The notes beneath the pieces are model-generated. The model had not been told where the DNA came from, did not search any database, and worked only from the letters and a program-made list of their open reading frames with translations. DNA of 8,229 nt from Planctomycetota bacterium (GTDB lineage: Bacteria; Planctomycetota; Planctomycetia; Pirellulales; Lacipirellulaceae). Made by a program: the position numbers and the translations under genes. Where the stretch lies: contig JAKEIB010000106.1 in the NCBI GenBank assembly GCA_022614705.1, forward strand, positions 1 to 8,229, given 5' to 3'. The number at the start of each line of letters is the position of its first letter. Within the stretch, counting starts at the first letter, position 1. This document shows positions 1 to 6,928 of this stretch, piece by piece.

Positions 1-21
1 CCGCCGCGCGCCGAGACAGGC

Positions 22-96
22 GGCACCCCCTGGATTCGCTCCAGCCGTGATCTGAAAATCACGTGGTCCCACACCGTTAGACCATTTATCAGGGAC
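22..96 (-). other. Degenerate tRNA-Glu(UUC)-like sequence
   Basis: Read on the minus strand, this stretch follows a tRNA-Glu pattern. It has a D-arm-like GGTCTAACGGT followed by GGGAC, an anticodon-arm-like GTGATTTTCAGATCAC with TTC in the loop, and a T-arm-like CTGGAGCGAATCCAG. The resemblance to tRNA-Glu is strongest in the D and anticodon arms. Against a working gene: the anticodon loop has 8 bases (or 6 if one more pair forms), the T-loop lacks the invariant TTC start, there is an extra base before the anticodon stem, no 7-bp acceptor stem pairs in the right place, and no CCA follows. I infer a decayed tRNA or tRNA fragment, perhaps an old integration scar. Chance similarity cannot be excluded. 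Confidence 0.35.
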
Positions 97-130
97 GACT
101 ATTTCAATGCGGCGAGCGCCAGAGGTCGAC

Positions 131-1528
131 CTAGAGGGCTCGTCGTCTCGCCCCGCCCGGACGACGTCGCCGGCGAACTACCGATGGACCGCCGCTGGAG
201 CCGTTCGTGGGCTGTGCGCCCTGACCTTGCAACGCCGGCCGGCGCGACTTCGACGAGCCGCCCGTGGATGGGCGTCCGCCGCCACCAGGCCGTCGCGATC
301 GCGCGCCGTTGGAATGCGAACGGCGGCTCTCATCGCTCGACGCCGGCGTTACCGTCGGGTACTCCGGGTGGTTCTGCTCGACGGCCAGTGTGCGGCGCGT
401 CAGCCGTTCGATCTGTCGCAGTTGGTCGCGTTCTTCGCGGCCGCAGAACGACGTGGCGATTCCCGTTGCGCCGGCCCGGCCCGTTCGGCCGATGCGGTGG
501 ACGTAAATTTCCGGCACCTCGGGCAGCTCGTAGTTGATGACGTGCGAAATGCCGTCAACGTCCAGCCCGCGGGCCGCGATGTCGGTGGCCACGAGCACCG
601 GCGGCCGGTTCGACTTGAAGGCTTCCAACGTGCGCTGCCGCACGTTCTGACTCTTGTTGCCGTGGATCGCCGCGGCTCGGATGCCGCTGCGGACCAGGTT
701 CTTTGCAATCTTGTCTGCCCCATGCTTGGTGCGGGCGAATACGATGGTTCGCGAAAAAGCCGTGGTCTGCAAGAAGTGCGTCAACAAGTGCGGTTTGTTC
801 CGCGGCTCGACGAAATACACCGACTGCTCGACCGATTCGATCGGCGTCGCGACCGGACAGACTTGCACGTGCGCCGGCTCGCGCAACCATTCGCCGGCCA
901 GTTTGCGAATCGCGTTCGGCATCGTCGCCGAGAACATCAACGTCTGACGGGCTCGCGGCACGGACGACACGATGCGCCGCAGCGGCACGATGAAACCCAT
1001 GTCCAGCATCTGGTCGGCTTCGTCGAGGATGAGGATCTCGACTGTGCTCAGATCGATGTATCCCTGCTCCATGAGGTCGAGCAGCCGTCCGGGCGTGGCG
1101 ACCAGCACGTCGACGCCATTCTCGAGGGCGCGGACTTGCGGCCCCTGTCCGACGCCGCCGAACACGACCGTGTATCGCAGACCGGTGAAGCGGCCGTAGG
1201 TGGCGAAGCTAGCGCCGATTTGGGCCGCCAGCTCGCGCGTGGGCGCCAACACCAACGAGCGGATCGGGCGCAAATCGTTGCGCCGATGCTTGCCGCGACG
1301 CTTGACGTCGTCGGCTACTTTGCCGCCGCTTGTCGACAGCCGGTGCAACGTGGGCAGCGCGAAAGCCGCGGTCTTGCCCGTGCCCGTCTGGGCGCAGCCC
1401 ATCAGGTCGCGCCCGGTGAGCACCGAAGGAATCGCTTGAAATTGAATCGGCGTGGCCGTGTGGTAGCCCTCGTCGCGCACAGCGCGGAGCAATGAATCGG
1501 CCAGGCCGAGGTGATCGAATGCAGTCAT
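131..1528 (-). CDS. DEAD-box ATP-dependent RNA helicase, RhlE-like
   Basis: ATP-dependent RNA unwinding or remodelling enzyme of superfamily 2, acting in the cytoplasm in ribosome assembly, RNA decay or cold adaptation. All motifs are in order in the 465-residue product: Q motif (F4, ATPIQ 25-29), motif I AQTGTGKT 46-53, Ia PTREL 96-100, Ib TPGR 145-148, II DEAD 169-172, III SAT 200-202, V ATDIAARGLD 314-323, VI HRIGRTGR 344-351. The two RecA-like domains end near residue 390. A basic Arg/Gly/Ser-rich tail (about 395-465) follows, as in many RhlE proteins, and probably binds RNA non-specifically. The start ATG has only a weak purine-rich stretch upstream (AGAGAAAACGACT), but it places the Q motif at the usual distance from the N-terminus. 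It is divergent from the mannanase gene and appears monocistronic. No clear terminator follows it. Family assignment is firm; choice among RhlE, DeaD and SrmB subtypes is less so. Confidence 0.95.
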   Translation of the reverse strand: MTAFDHLGLADSLLRAVRDEGYHTATPIQFQAIPSVLTGRDLMGCAQTGTGKTAAFALPTLHRLSTSGGKVADDVKRRGKHRRNDLRPIRSLVLAPTRELAAQIGASFATYGRFTGLRYTVVFGGVGQGPQVRALENGVDVLVATPGRLLDLMEQGYIDLSTVEILILDEADQMLDMGFIVPLRRIVSSVPRARQTLMFSATMPNAIRKLAGEWLREPAHVQVCPVATPIESVEQSVYFVEPRNKPHLLTHFLQTTAFSRTIVFARTKHGADKIAKNLVRSGIRAAAIHGNKSQNVRQRTLEAFKSNRPPVLVATDIAARGLDVDGISHVINYELPEVPEIYVHRIGRTGRAGATGIATSFCGREERDQLRQIERLTRRTLAVEQNHPEYPTVTPASSDESRRSHSNGARSRRPGGGGRPSTGGSSKSRRPALQGQGAQPTNGSSGGPSVVRRRRRPGGARRRAL

Positions 1529-2138
1529 AGTCGTTTTCTCTTTCTTTCATCGAAGCCGCGGCCGCGTTGGGAACAGACCGTTCGCACAACGGCATCGCCG
1601 CAAGCAAAATACGGGAAGGCTCAACCGCTGAAACGTTCAGCAGGAACCCAAGGAGCAAGAAAATCAGTCGCGGTCGTAAGCAAGAGATACCGGGGCGAAG
1701 TTGGTAATAGGCCCCGATGGCCGCTGCAGTCGAATTCGAATGAACCTGGCGCCGCAAACGCGGGCCGGTCTCGCACCTAAGTTGTTAGATCAAGGATAGC
1801 ACGTGATGTCGGGCGGTCAAGGGCGAATCCGGGTGCCAGCATTGCGGGCTTTCATTGATTGGCCAAAAACCACCAAGAATACGAACGCGAGCGCGCCGAG
1901 CATGTTCATGCCATTCAGCATCTTACGCATGCGGCAGCCCGTACGGCTCGATCTTCTCGGGACCGGGCGGTACCTGTGTGTGGCCGCGTTTATCATATTT
2001 CGCGGCCTGCCGGGAATGGGCCGACGACGGCGTGACGGAATTCAAGCACTTTATCACGCAAAGAACCGTTCCCCGCCGCACGATTTCCGAGTACAATACG
2101 GTCTTGTTGGCTCATCTTTTCGGCTGGGGAACTAACGC
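1529..2138. other. Divergent gap between helicase and mannanase genes
   Basis: This 610-base spacer must hold the promoters of both flanking genes. I see no strong sigma70-type pair. A TACAAT hexamer at 2092-2097 lies 41 bases before the mannanase start but has no convincing -35 partner. A small perfect hairpin, GCTGAA-acg-TTCAGC, lies at 1627-1641 and could be an operator or part of the helicase leader. The segment 1817-2057 has coding-like minus-strand frames, described separately. Longer plus-strand frames here have no recognisable content. Confidence 0.4.
1817..1930 (-). CDS. Possible small membrane protein (37 aa), uncertain
   Basis: Minus-strand frame beginning ATGCGTAAGATG. It encodes a short basic N-terminus, then MLGALAFVFLVVFG, a segment hydrophobic enough to cross a membrane, then a basic tail ending at a TGA. 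The start overlaps the stop of another frame upstream (ATGCGTAA; upstream TAA at 1923-1925). That upstream frame reads GHTQVPPGPEKIEPYG before stopping and also looks protein-like. No Shine-Dalgarno sequence is visible. This could be two overlapping small genes, one small gene split by a frameshift, or chance. I do not recognise a family, and no function is proposed. Confidence 0.25.
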   Translation of the reverse strand: MRKMLNGMNMLGALAFVFLVVFGQSMKARNAGTRIRP

Positions 2139-3890
2139 GTGACACGTTTCGCTGCATTCGCCGCGGCTTGCCTGTTCGCGTCGTCATCGTTGGCGCAGAA
2201 CTATCGGTACGAAGCCGAGAACGCCCAAGTGATCAATGGCGTCGACGTACGCTCGACCTTGCCCGGCTATTCCGGCACGGGCTACATCACGAACATTCAC
2301 GATAGCACCGACTATTTCGAAATGAACGTCGCGGTGCCGACCGGCCTTTACGAATTGTGGGTCGGCTACCGCTCGGAGTTCAGCCAAAAGGGCTATCGTT
2401 ATCGCGTCGGGGATCAGTACGGCAACGGAATGCTCGATCAGTCGTTCAGTTTCGCGGCCGATCGCGCCGGCCTGTTCAATCTTAGCGGCGGCACCTCGAC
2501 GCTCGGCATCTACAAGGATTGGGGCTGGCACGAAGTCGACTACCTCGAATTCCGGCCATTCACGCCGCCGACGGTGTTGCCCGTTTCCGCCCAGCTCAGC
2601 GACCCGCAGGCCGACGCCAATACGCAGCATTTGATGAATTACATGACGAGTATCTACGGCCAGAAGACGCTCGCCGGACATCAGCACGACGAGAGCAAGA
2701 ACCTGCCATTTCCAAGTTCGACGTACCTTAATCTATCGGGCGGAGTGAAGCCCGCGCTACGCAGCTCGGACTTCATGGAATATTCGCCCTCGCGCAGAGC
2801 TGCTCCATTCAATGCGAACCCGAGAAACGAAAGCGAGGAATCGATCGCTTGGGCCCGGGCGAACGGCGGCGTGATGAGCATGACGTGGCACTGGAACGCG
2901 CCGGCGAACCTGGTGAATTCGAGTGAATGGCCTTGGTGGAGCGGCTTCTATACGCAGGCCACCACGTTCAATCTGCCCGCCGCGCTGGCGAATCCCGCCG
3001 GCAGCGATTACCAGTTGATCCTTCGCGACATCGACGCCATCGCCGTCGAATTGCAGAAGTTCGAGAATGCCGGCGTTCCAGTGATTTGGCGGCCGCTGCA
3101 CGAAGCGCAAGGTGGTTGGTTCTGGTGGGGAGCCCACGGCCCGGAAACCTTTAAGAGCCTATGGCGGCTCATGCACAGTCGGCTGACCAACCAGCACGGC
3201 CTGCACAACTTAATCTGGGAATTCACTTCGTCGGCTGCTATCGGGAACCACCTTCAGTGGTACCCCGGCGACGACGTGGTGGACATGATCGGCCTCGACA
3301 TTTACACCGATCCCACCAGCAGCATGAGCGGCGAGTGGTACGATGTGCTGGCCCACTACAACGGCCGCAAGATGATCGCCTTGAGCGAATCGGGCACGTT
3401 GCCGAATGCCGACTTGATGGAGCTATACGGCATCGACTGGAGCTACTTCTCACTTTGGAAGGATGAGTTCCTCGACGATTTCACGGCTCAGCAGGTGCAA
3501 GCCTTGTTGAACGACGAGAACATCATCACGGAAAAGGAATTGCCACTTTTGCCGTGGAGCGCCGTTGATTACAACCGCGACGGCGAGGTGGGCGCGGCCG
3601 ACTACGCCGTGTGGCGAAAACTGACCGGCATGAGCGGCGCAAATCTGGCGGCCGACGGCAATCTCAGCGAGCAAGTCAACGCGGCCGACTACACGATTTG
3701 GAGAAACAACTTCGGCCGCGTGGCGTTCGGAAATTCCGGTTCAGGCTCGTCTGCATTTTCGAGCGTGCCAGAACCGGCAGCTGGTCTACTGATGCTTTCT
3801 GGCGTTTTGTGCCTCTTTTTTGGCTCACGCAAAGGCGCGAAGGCGCAAAGACTAGCGGACTGCTCATTCTTTTCATTCTTTGCGCCTTAG
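2139..3890 (+). CDS. Secreted GH26 endo-beta-mannanase with CBM35, dockerin-like repeat and PEP-CTERM
   Basis: Predicted to hydrolyse beta-1,4-mannan or a related hemicellulose outside the cytoplasm. Start is GTG, with GGGGAA 7 bases upstream. Layout of the 583 residues: signal peptide 1-19 (cleavage near SLA-Q), CBM35-like carbohydrate-binding module about 22-140 (YEAEN, GYSGTGYI, DWGWHEVDYLEF), GH26 catalytic domain about 155-470, a planctomycete-type dockerin-like repeat 477-525 (DYNRDGEVGAADYAVWRK, then a second AADYTIWR), and a PEP-CTERM signal from VPEP 543-546 through a hydrophobic stretch 547-561 to SRK. Catalytic residues by family pattern: acid/base E322 in WRPLHE with the GGWFWWG motif after it, and nucleophile E417 in ALSESG. 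The last 17 or so residues after SRKG come from a hairpin repeat and are probably not original. The gene stands alone and no other polysaccharide-utilisation genes are in view. Other GH26 activities, such as beta-1,3-xylanase, are possible but less likely. Confidence 0.9.
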   Translation: MTRFAAFAAACLFASSSLAQNYRYEAENAQVINGVDVRSTLPGYSGTGYITNIHDSTDYFEMNVAVPTGLYELWVGYRSEFSQKGYRYRVGDQYGNGMLDQSFSFAADRAGLFNLSGGTSTLGIYKDWGWHEVDYLEFRPFTPPTVLPVSAQLSDPQADANTQHLMNYMTSIYGQKTLAGHQHDESKNLPFPSSTYLNLSGGVKPALRSSDFMEYSPSRRAAPFNANPRNESEESIAWARANGGVMSMTWHWNAPANLVNSSEWPWWSGFYTQATTFNLPAALANPAGSDYQLILRDIDAIAVELQKFENAGVPVIWRPLHEAQGGWFWWGAHGPETFKSLWRLMHSRLTNQHGLHNLIWEFTSSAAIGNHLQWYPGDDVVDMIGLDIYTDPTSSMSGEWYDVLAHYNGRKMIALSESGTLPNADLMELYGIDWSYFSLWKDEFLDDFTAQQVQALLNDENIITEKELPLLPWSAVDYNRDGEVGAADYAVWRKLTGMSGANLAADGNLSEQVNAADYTIWRNNFGRVAFGNSGSGSSAFSSVPEPAAGLLMLSGVLCLFFGSRKGAKAQRLADCSFFSFFAP

Positions 3891-3904
3891 CGCCTTTGCG
3901 TGAG
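3824..3904. repeat. Long inverted repeat overlapping the mannanase 3' end
   Basis: The arms are 3824-3851 and 3877-3904 (28 bases each) with one mismatch, around a 25-base loop. The arm carries the GCAAAGGCGC / GGCGCAAAG pattern, a low-complexity dispersed repeat motif I associate with several bacterial genomes, from memory only. The right arm contains the TAG stop of the mannanase gene (3888-3890). It lies between two convergent genes, so it may also act as a bidirectional transcription barrier, although no U-run follows either arm. Confidence 0.8.
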
Positions 3905-3924
3905 ACATTCTTTCGGCGAATATC

Positions 3925-4508
3925 TTACGGCGATTCCCACGCTCGCTTTTCTGCCAGCACCAGCTGTAGCACTTCGTCCCAATTGTCGGCACGTGGGCCG
4001 GGCAGGTGCTCGTTCGTGGAGTTCGTGAACACGATCGTCTTCTGCCCTTCGGCCCGCAACCGCTCAATGTTTGCCGGCGAATCTTCAATGTACAGGTCGG
4101 CGCCGACGGCCGTTTTTTGCTGCATGAAGCACAGGTCCCAGTAGGGAATGTCGTGCTGGTCGAGCCATTGAATCGTCTGGCTCACCGCGACCTGGTGGAA
4201 GTATTTGATGAACAGCCGATGCGTGATGATGCGAATCCGCACGCCCTCGATCGACAGCCGCCGCAGCGCCTGCGGCGCCCCCGGCATCGGCGGCATCTTC
4301 AGAAAAAGCTCACGCTGCGTCACCGCAAAGCGATGCAACTTGTCGTAACCCCCAGCCGCTTGATCGACGCCCCACTCGATGAGTCCCCACGAAACCCGCG
4401 GCGTCAGCGACTCGACCGCCACGCCCAGCCAATCGGCCGCAAGCCGCCATAAAAATCGGCCACCACGCCGTCCAGGTCAACGCCGAAAACGAATGCACGC
4501 TCTGCCAT
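3925..4508 (-). pseudogene. Frameshifted HAD-family 5'-nucleotidase-like gene
   Basis: The product resembles HAD-superfamily 5'(3')-deoxyribonucleotidase-like phosphatases, which remove phosphate from nucleotides. It is split over two frames. Frame one starts at ATG 4508 and gives [14 protein letters not shown], the HAD motif I with nucleophile D11 and D13, but stops at 4404-4406. The rest is in another frame (open to 3925) and starts sensibly at [13 protein letters not shown]. It carries motif II Thr (IITHR), motif III Lys (QQK) and motif IV acids (YIEDSP). Adding one base, or 1 mod 3 bases, between about 4435 and 4460 joins them into a protein of roughly 195-198 residues. The cause may be a real mutation or a sequencing error in the T5 run (minus strand, 4451-4455). 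I see no canonical X_XXY_YYZ slippery heptamer in frame. The part downstream of the shift could start at GTG 4422 but would lack the catalytic aspartates. It converges on the mannanase gene. Confidence 0.75.
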
Positions 4509-4520
4509 ATTCCAACATCT

Positions 4521-4703
4521 GAAGCCGCAAAGCGGCGACATCGGTTAGCCGTGGGCGCGAGCCCACGGTGCGATTGATTATATGTGCTCAAGCCGCGCAG
4601 CGGCGGCATTGAATCAATGTCGCCGCTACGCGGCTCTTCTATCAATTGCCCTCGCGAACCGTGGGTTTACACCCACGGCTAAATCATTTCACCGCTGTGC
4701 GGT
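4521..4703. repeat. Array of six short palindromes in mirrored order (REP/BIME-like)
   Basis: Six perfect short hairpins fall in 183 bases: A GCCGC-aaa-GCGGC 4524-4536, B CCGTGGGC-gcga-GCCCACGG 4549-4568, C GCCGC-gca-GCGGC 4592-4604, D GCCGC-tac-GCGGC 4622-4634, E CCGTGGGT-ttac-ACCCACGG 4659-4678, F ACCGC-tgt-GCGGT 4691-4703. A and B have the motif GCGGCGACAT and TTAGCCGTGGG in forward orientation. D, E and F carry them reversed, so the array is A-B-C facing D-E-F. It lies just past the fusA stop and before the broken nucleotidase gene. The layout resembles bacterial interspersed mosaic elements. No transposase is present. It may stabilise or end the fusA transcript, but no U-run is seen. Confidence 0.8.
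4591..4635. repeat. Central 22-base-arm palindrome of the array
   Basis: Hairpins C and D together form one larger palindrome. Arms 4591-4612 and 4614-4635 surround a single centre base (4613) with 20 of 22 positions complementary; one exception is a G-U wobble and one is a C-A mismatch. The centre reads CATTGAATCAATG. It can extrude as a long cruciform or form a long RNA stem, and it marks the axis about which the flanking hairpins are mirrored. Confidence 0.8.
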
Positions 4704-4741
4704 TTGTCGTTTATACCGCATAAACACAAATGAATGGTCGG

Positions 4742-6928
4742 TTATGCCTCACCAAGAAACCTTTGAAGTACGTCATCGGGCGCCGGTGCATAAGTGCTCG
4801 GCTCCATCGAGCAACTTGCCCGGCCTTGGCTCAAGCTGCGCATCGCGCTGGAGTAGCCGAACAGGTTGGCGAGCGGTGCTTCGGCGTGTAGTACGGTGGC
4901 CGTGCCGCGGGATTCGGTGCTGAGGATGATCGCGCGGCGCTGTTGCAGGTCGCACACGAGGTCGCCCACGTGATCGTCCGGCGTGCTGATTTCCAGCTTC
5001 ATGATCGGCTCCAATAGCACGGGTCCGGCCGCGCGCAGCGCCGCGTCGAACGCCTGATTAGTCGCCGTGCGGAACGCGATTTCTGACGGTCCTGTCTCCG
5101 CCACCTGACCGCCAAGCACTGTCGCCTTGAGCCGCATCAGCGGGAAGCCCAAGAGGCCGCCGCCCTGCCCCGCGCTCTCCAGTTCTTCCAGCACGACGTT
5201 CAGCAACTCGCTCGGCAATCCGTGATCGAGCGAATTCGTGACGGTCACTGGCCCGATGCCCTTTTCGAATGGCTCGATTCGAATGCGCACTTTGGCCGCA
5301 TGCTGCGTGCCTTGAATCATCCGGCTGCACTCGCCCATGGCATCGGCCGACCGCGCGACCGTTTCGCGGTAGCTCACGCGCGGCTTGTGGACCTTCACGT
5401 TCATGCGGAAATCGCGTAGCAGCCGGTGCTGAATCACTTCCAGATGCAGCTCGCCCATGCCGCTAATGAGCGTTTGGCCCGTTTCCGGATTCTCCTCGGC
5501 CCGAAACGTCGGATCCTGCTTGCGCAGCATGTCCAGCGTGTCGCTCAGTTTCTTGCGGTCGTCCGTGCTCTCCGGCTCGATGGCCATCGAAATGACCGTT
5601 TCGGGGAATTCGATCGAGGCCAGCAGAATCGGCTCGCGCGTGTCGCACAGAGTGTCGCCCGTGATCGAATCGCGCAGGCCGATGATGCCGACGATGTCGC
5701 CCGCGCGGGCCACTTCTAGTTGCTCGTCTTTCTTCGACGCATGGATCCGCCACAGCTGGGCGACGTTTTCCTTCTTGTCGCGCGTCGAATTGAGCACGCG
5801 GCTGTTCGGCTCCAGCGTGCCTGAGTAAATTCGCACCCACGCCAGGTCGCCCGTCTTATACGGCTGAACTTTGAACACCAGCCCGCAGAACGGCTCGGCC
5901 GGGTCGGGCCGGCGGAGAATCTTCTTCTTGGCATCGACGCCGGCCGCTTCGACCGCCTTTCCCTTACCTTTGTGCTTCTGCGAAATGTCGATCCCTTCGA
6001 CCGGCGGCACGTCGGTCGGGTTGGGCAGATATGCGGCCACCGCGTCGAGCACCGGCTGCACACCCATGCCGTGCAGCGCCGATCCGCACAACACGGGTTG
6101 AATCTGTAAATGAAGTGTCGCCTCGCGAATCACCTTGTGAATCAGCGATTCGAGGATGGGCTCCTCGGCCAGCGCCAGCTCCATCAACTCGTTGCTGTAG
6201 TTGTATAGCGACTCAAGCAATCGCTCGCGCCACAACTGGGCTTCGTGGGCAAGATCCTCGTCGACAATATCGGCAGAAATTATCTTCGTGCCTTCCTTGC
6301 CTTCGGGAAACGTGAGCAGCTTCATCCGCACCAGGTCGATCACGCCGCGGAACGGATTGGCCGTATGAGCTGGGCCTTGACCGACGGGAATTTGCAGCGC
6401 CACCGGCCGGGCGCCGAGCCGCGTTTCGATCTCCTCGTACACGGCCTCGAAATTGGCCCCTTCGCGATCCAGCTTGTTGATGAACGCCAGCCGCGGCACA
6501 TGATACTTGTTCGCCTGCCGCCAGACCGTTTCGCTTTGCGCTTCCACGCCTTCCCGTGCGCTGAACACCACGACGCCGCCATCGAGCACTCGCAAACTTC
6601 GCTCCACCTCGGCCGTGAAATCCACGTGCCCGGGCGTATCGATCAGGTTGATGACGACATCCTTGTAGCCGGCCTCTGAGACGTCCTTGTAGCCGGTCTC
6701 TGAGAGGCCGGCCACAGTCCACGGAAACTGCACGCAGGCCGAGTAGATCGTGATGCCGCGTTCCGCCTCCTCGGGATCGTCGTCGGTCGTGGTGGTCCCC
6801 ATATCCACCTCGCCCGCGCGATGCTTGGCCCCGCTGGCAAACAGCATCCGCTCGGTGACGGTCGTCTTGCCGGCATCGATGTGGGCGATGATGCCGATGT
6901 TGCGGATGCGTGAGAGTGGCAAAGTCAT
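4742..6928 (-). CDS. fusA: Translation elongation factor G
   Basis: Ribosomal translocase GTPase that moves tRNA and mRNA after peptide bond formation and helps recycle ribosomes. The G-domain motifs are complete in the 728-residue product: G1 AHIDAGKT 15-22, G2 in ERGIT with T60, G3 DTPGH 97-101, G4 NKLD 151-154, G5 near GSAL. Domains II-V follow, ending with the typical FGYSSAMRSLSQGR segment. Length is about 30 residues above the usual 690-700. Part of the excess is an insertion at about residues 71-91 containing the tandem units SETGYKDV and SEAGYKDV (76-91), between switch I and switch II. The domain I-II linker is also long and Lys-rich (about 312-335). The start ATG has no Shine-Dalgarno and lies inside the inverted repeat of the upstream cassette, 13 bases after the S23-type gene stop, so translation may be coupled to that gene. 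Position after rpsL and rpsG supports fusA over a second EF-G paralogue. Confidence 0.95.
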   Translation of the reverse strand: MTLPLSRIRNIGIIAHIDAGKTTVTERMLFASGAKHRAGEVDMGTTTTDDDPEEAERGITIYSACVQFPWTVAGLSETGYKDVSEAGYKDVVINLIDTPGHVDFTAEVERSLRVLDGGVVVFSAREGVEAQSETVWRQANKYHVPRLAFINKLDREGANFEAVYEEIETRLGARPVALQIPVGQGPAHTANPFRGVIDLVRMKLLTFPEGKEGTKIISADIVDEDLAHEAQLWRERLLESLYNYSNELMELALAEEPILESLIHKVIREATLHLQIQPVLCGSALHGMGVQPVLDAVAAYLPNPTDVPPVEGIDISQKHKGKGKAVEAAGVDAKKKILRRPDPAEPFCGLVFKVQPYKTGDLAWVRIYSGTLEPNSRVLNSTRDKKENVAQLWRIHASKKDEQLEVARAGDIVGIIGLRDSITGDTLCDTREPILLASIEFPETVISMAIEPESTDDRKKLSDTLDMLRKQDPTFRAEENPETGQTLISGMGELHLEVIQHRLLRDFRMNVKVHKPRVSYRETVARSADAMGECSRMIQGTQHAAKVRIRIEPFEKGIGPVTVTNSLDHGLPSELLNVVLEELESAGQGGGLLGFPLMRLKATVLGGQVAETGPSEIAFRTATNQAFDAALRAAGPVLLEPIMKLEISTPDDHVGDLVCDLQQRRAIILSTESRGTATVLHAEAPLANLFGYSSAMRSLSQGRASCSMEPSTYAPAPDDVLQRFLGEA
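6656..6712. repeat. Tandem and palindromic repeat inside fusA
   Basis: Two adjacent 24-base units, 6656-6679 and 6680-6703, match at 22 positions and encode the duplicated SE(T/A)GYKDV of EF-G. The second unit overlaps a hairpin with arms GCCGGTCTC 6692-6700 and GAGGCCGGC 6704-6712 around a TGA loop, with one wobble. The motif GTAGCCGG(T/C)CTCTGAGAGGCCGG looks like a stand-alone dispersed palindrome, not codon-constrained EF-G sequence. Both unit lengths are multiples of three, so the frame survives. Confidence 0.75.

Noticed and set aside
107..1495. Long plus-strand open frame of 462 codons opposite the helicase gene
   Set aside because: It is the antisense shadow of a GC-rich gene. The product is Arg/Ala-rich with no recognisable domain, while the minus strand has every DEAD-box motif.
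1209..1757. Minus-strand frame of 182 codons overlapping the helicase start
   Set aside because: It runs out of frame with the helicase and shares its DNA. The sequence has no domain and the overlap is explained by GC-rich codon bias.
4430..4460. Programmed -1 ribosomal frameshift in the nucleotidase gene
   Set aside because: The GAT TTT TAT codons do not form a canonical slippery heptamer in the required register, and this family is not known to use frameshifting. Mutation or sequencing error is simpler.
4521..4703. CRISPR array
   Set aside because: The units are short palindromes in opposing orientations with unequal spacing, not identical direct repeats separated by uniform spacers, and no cas gene is present.
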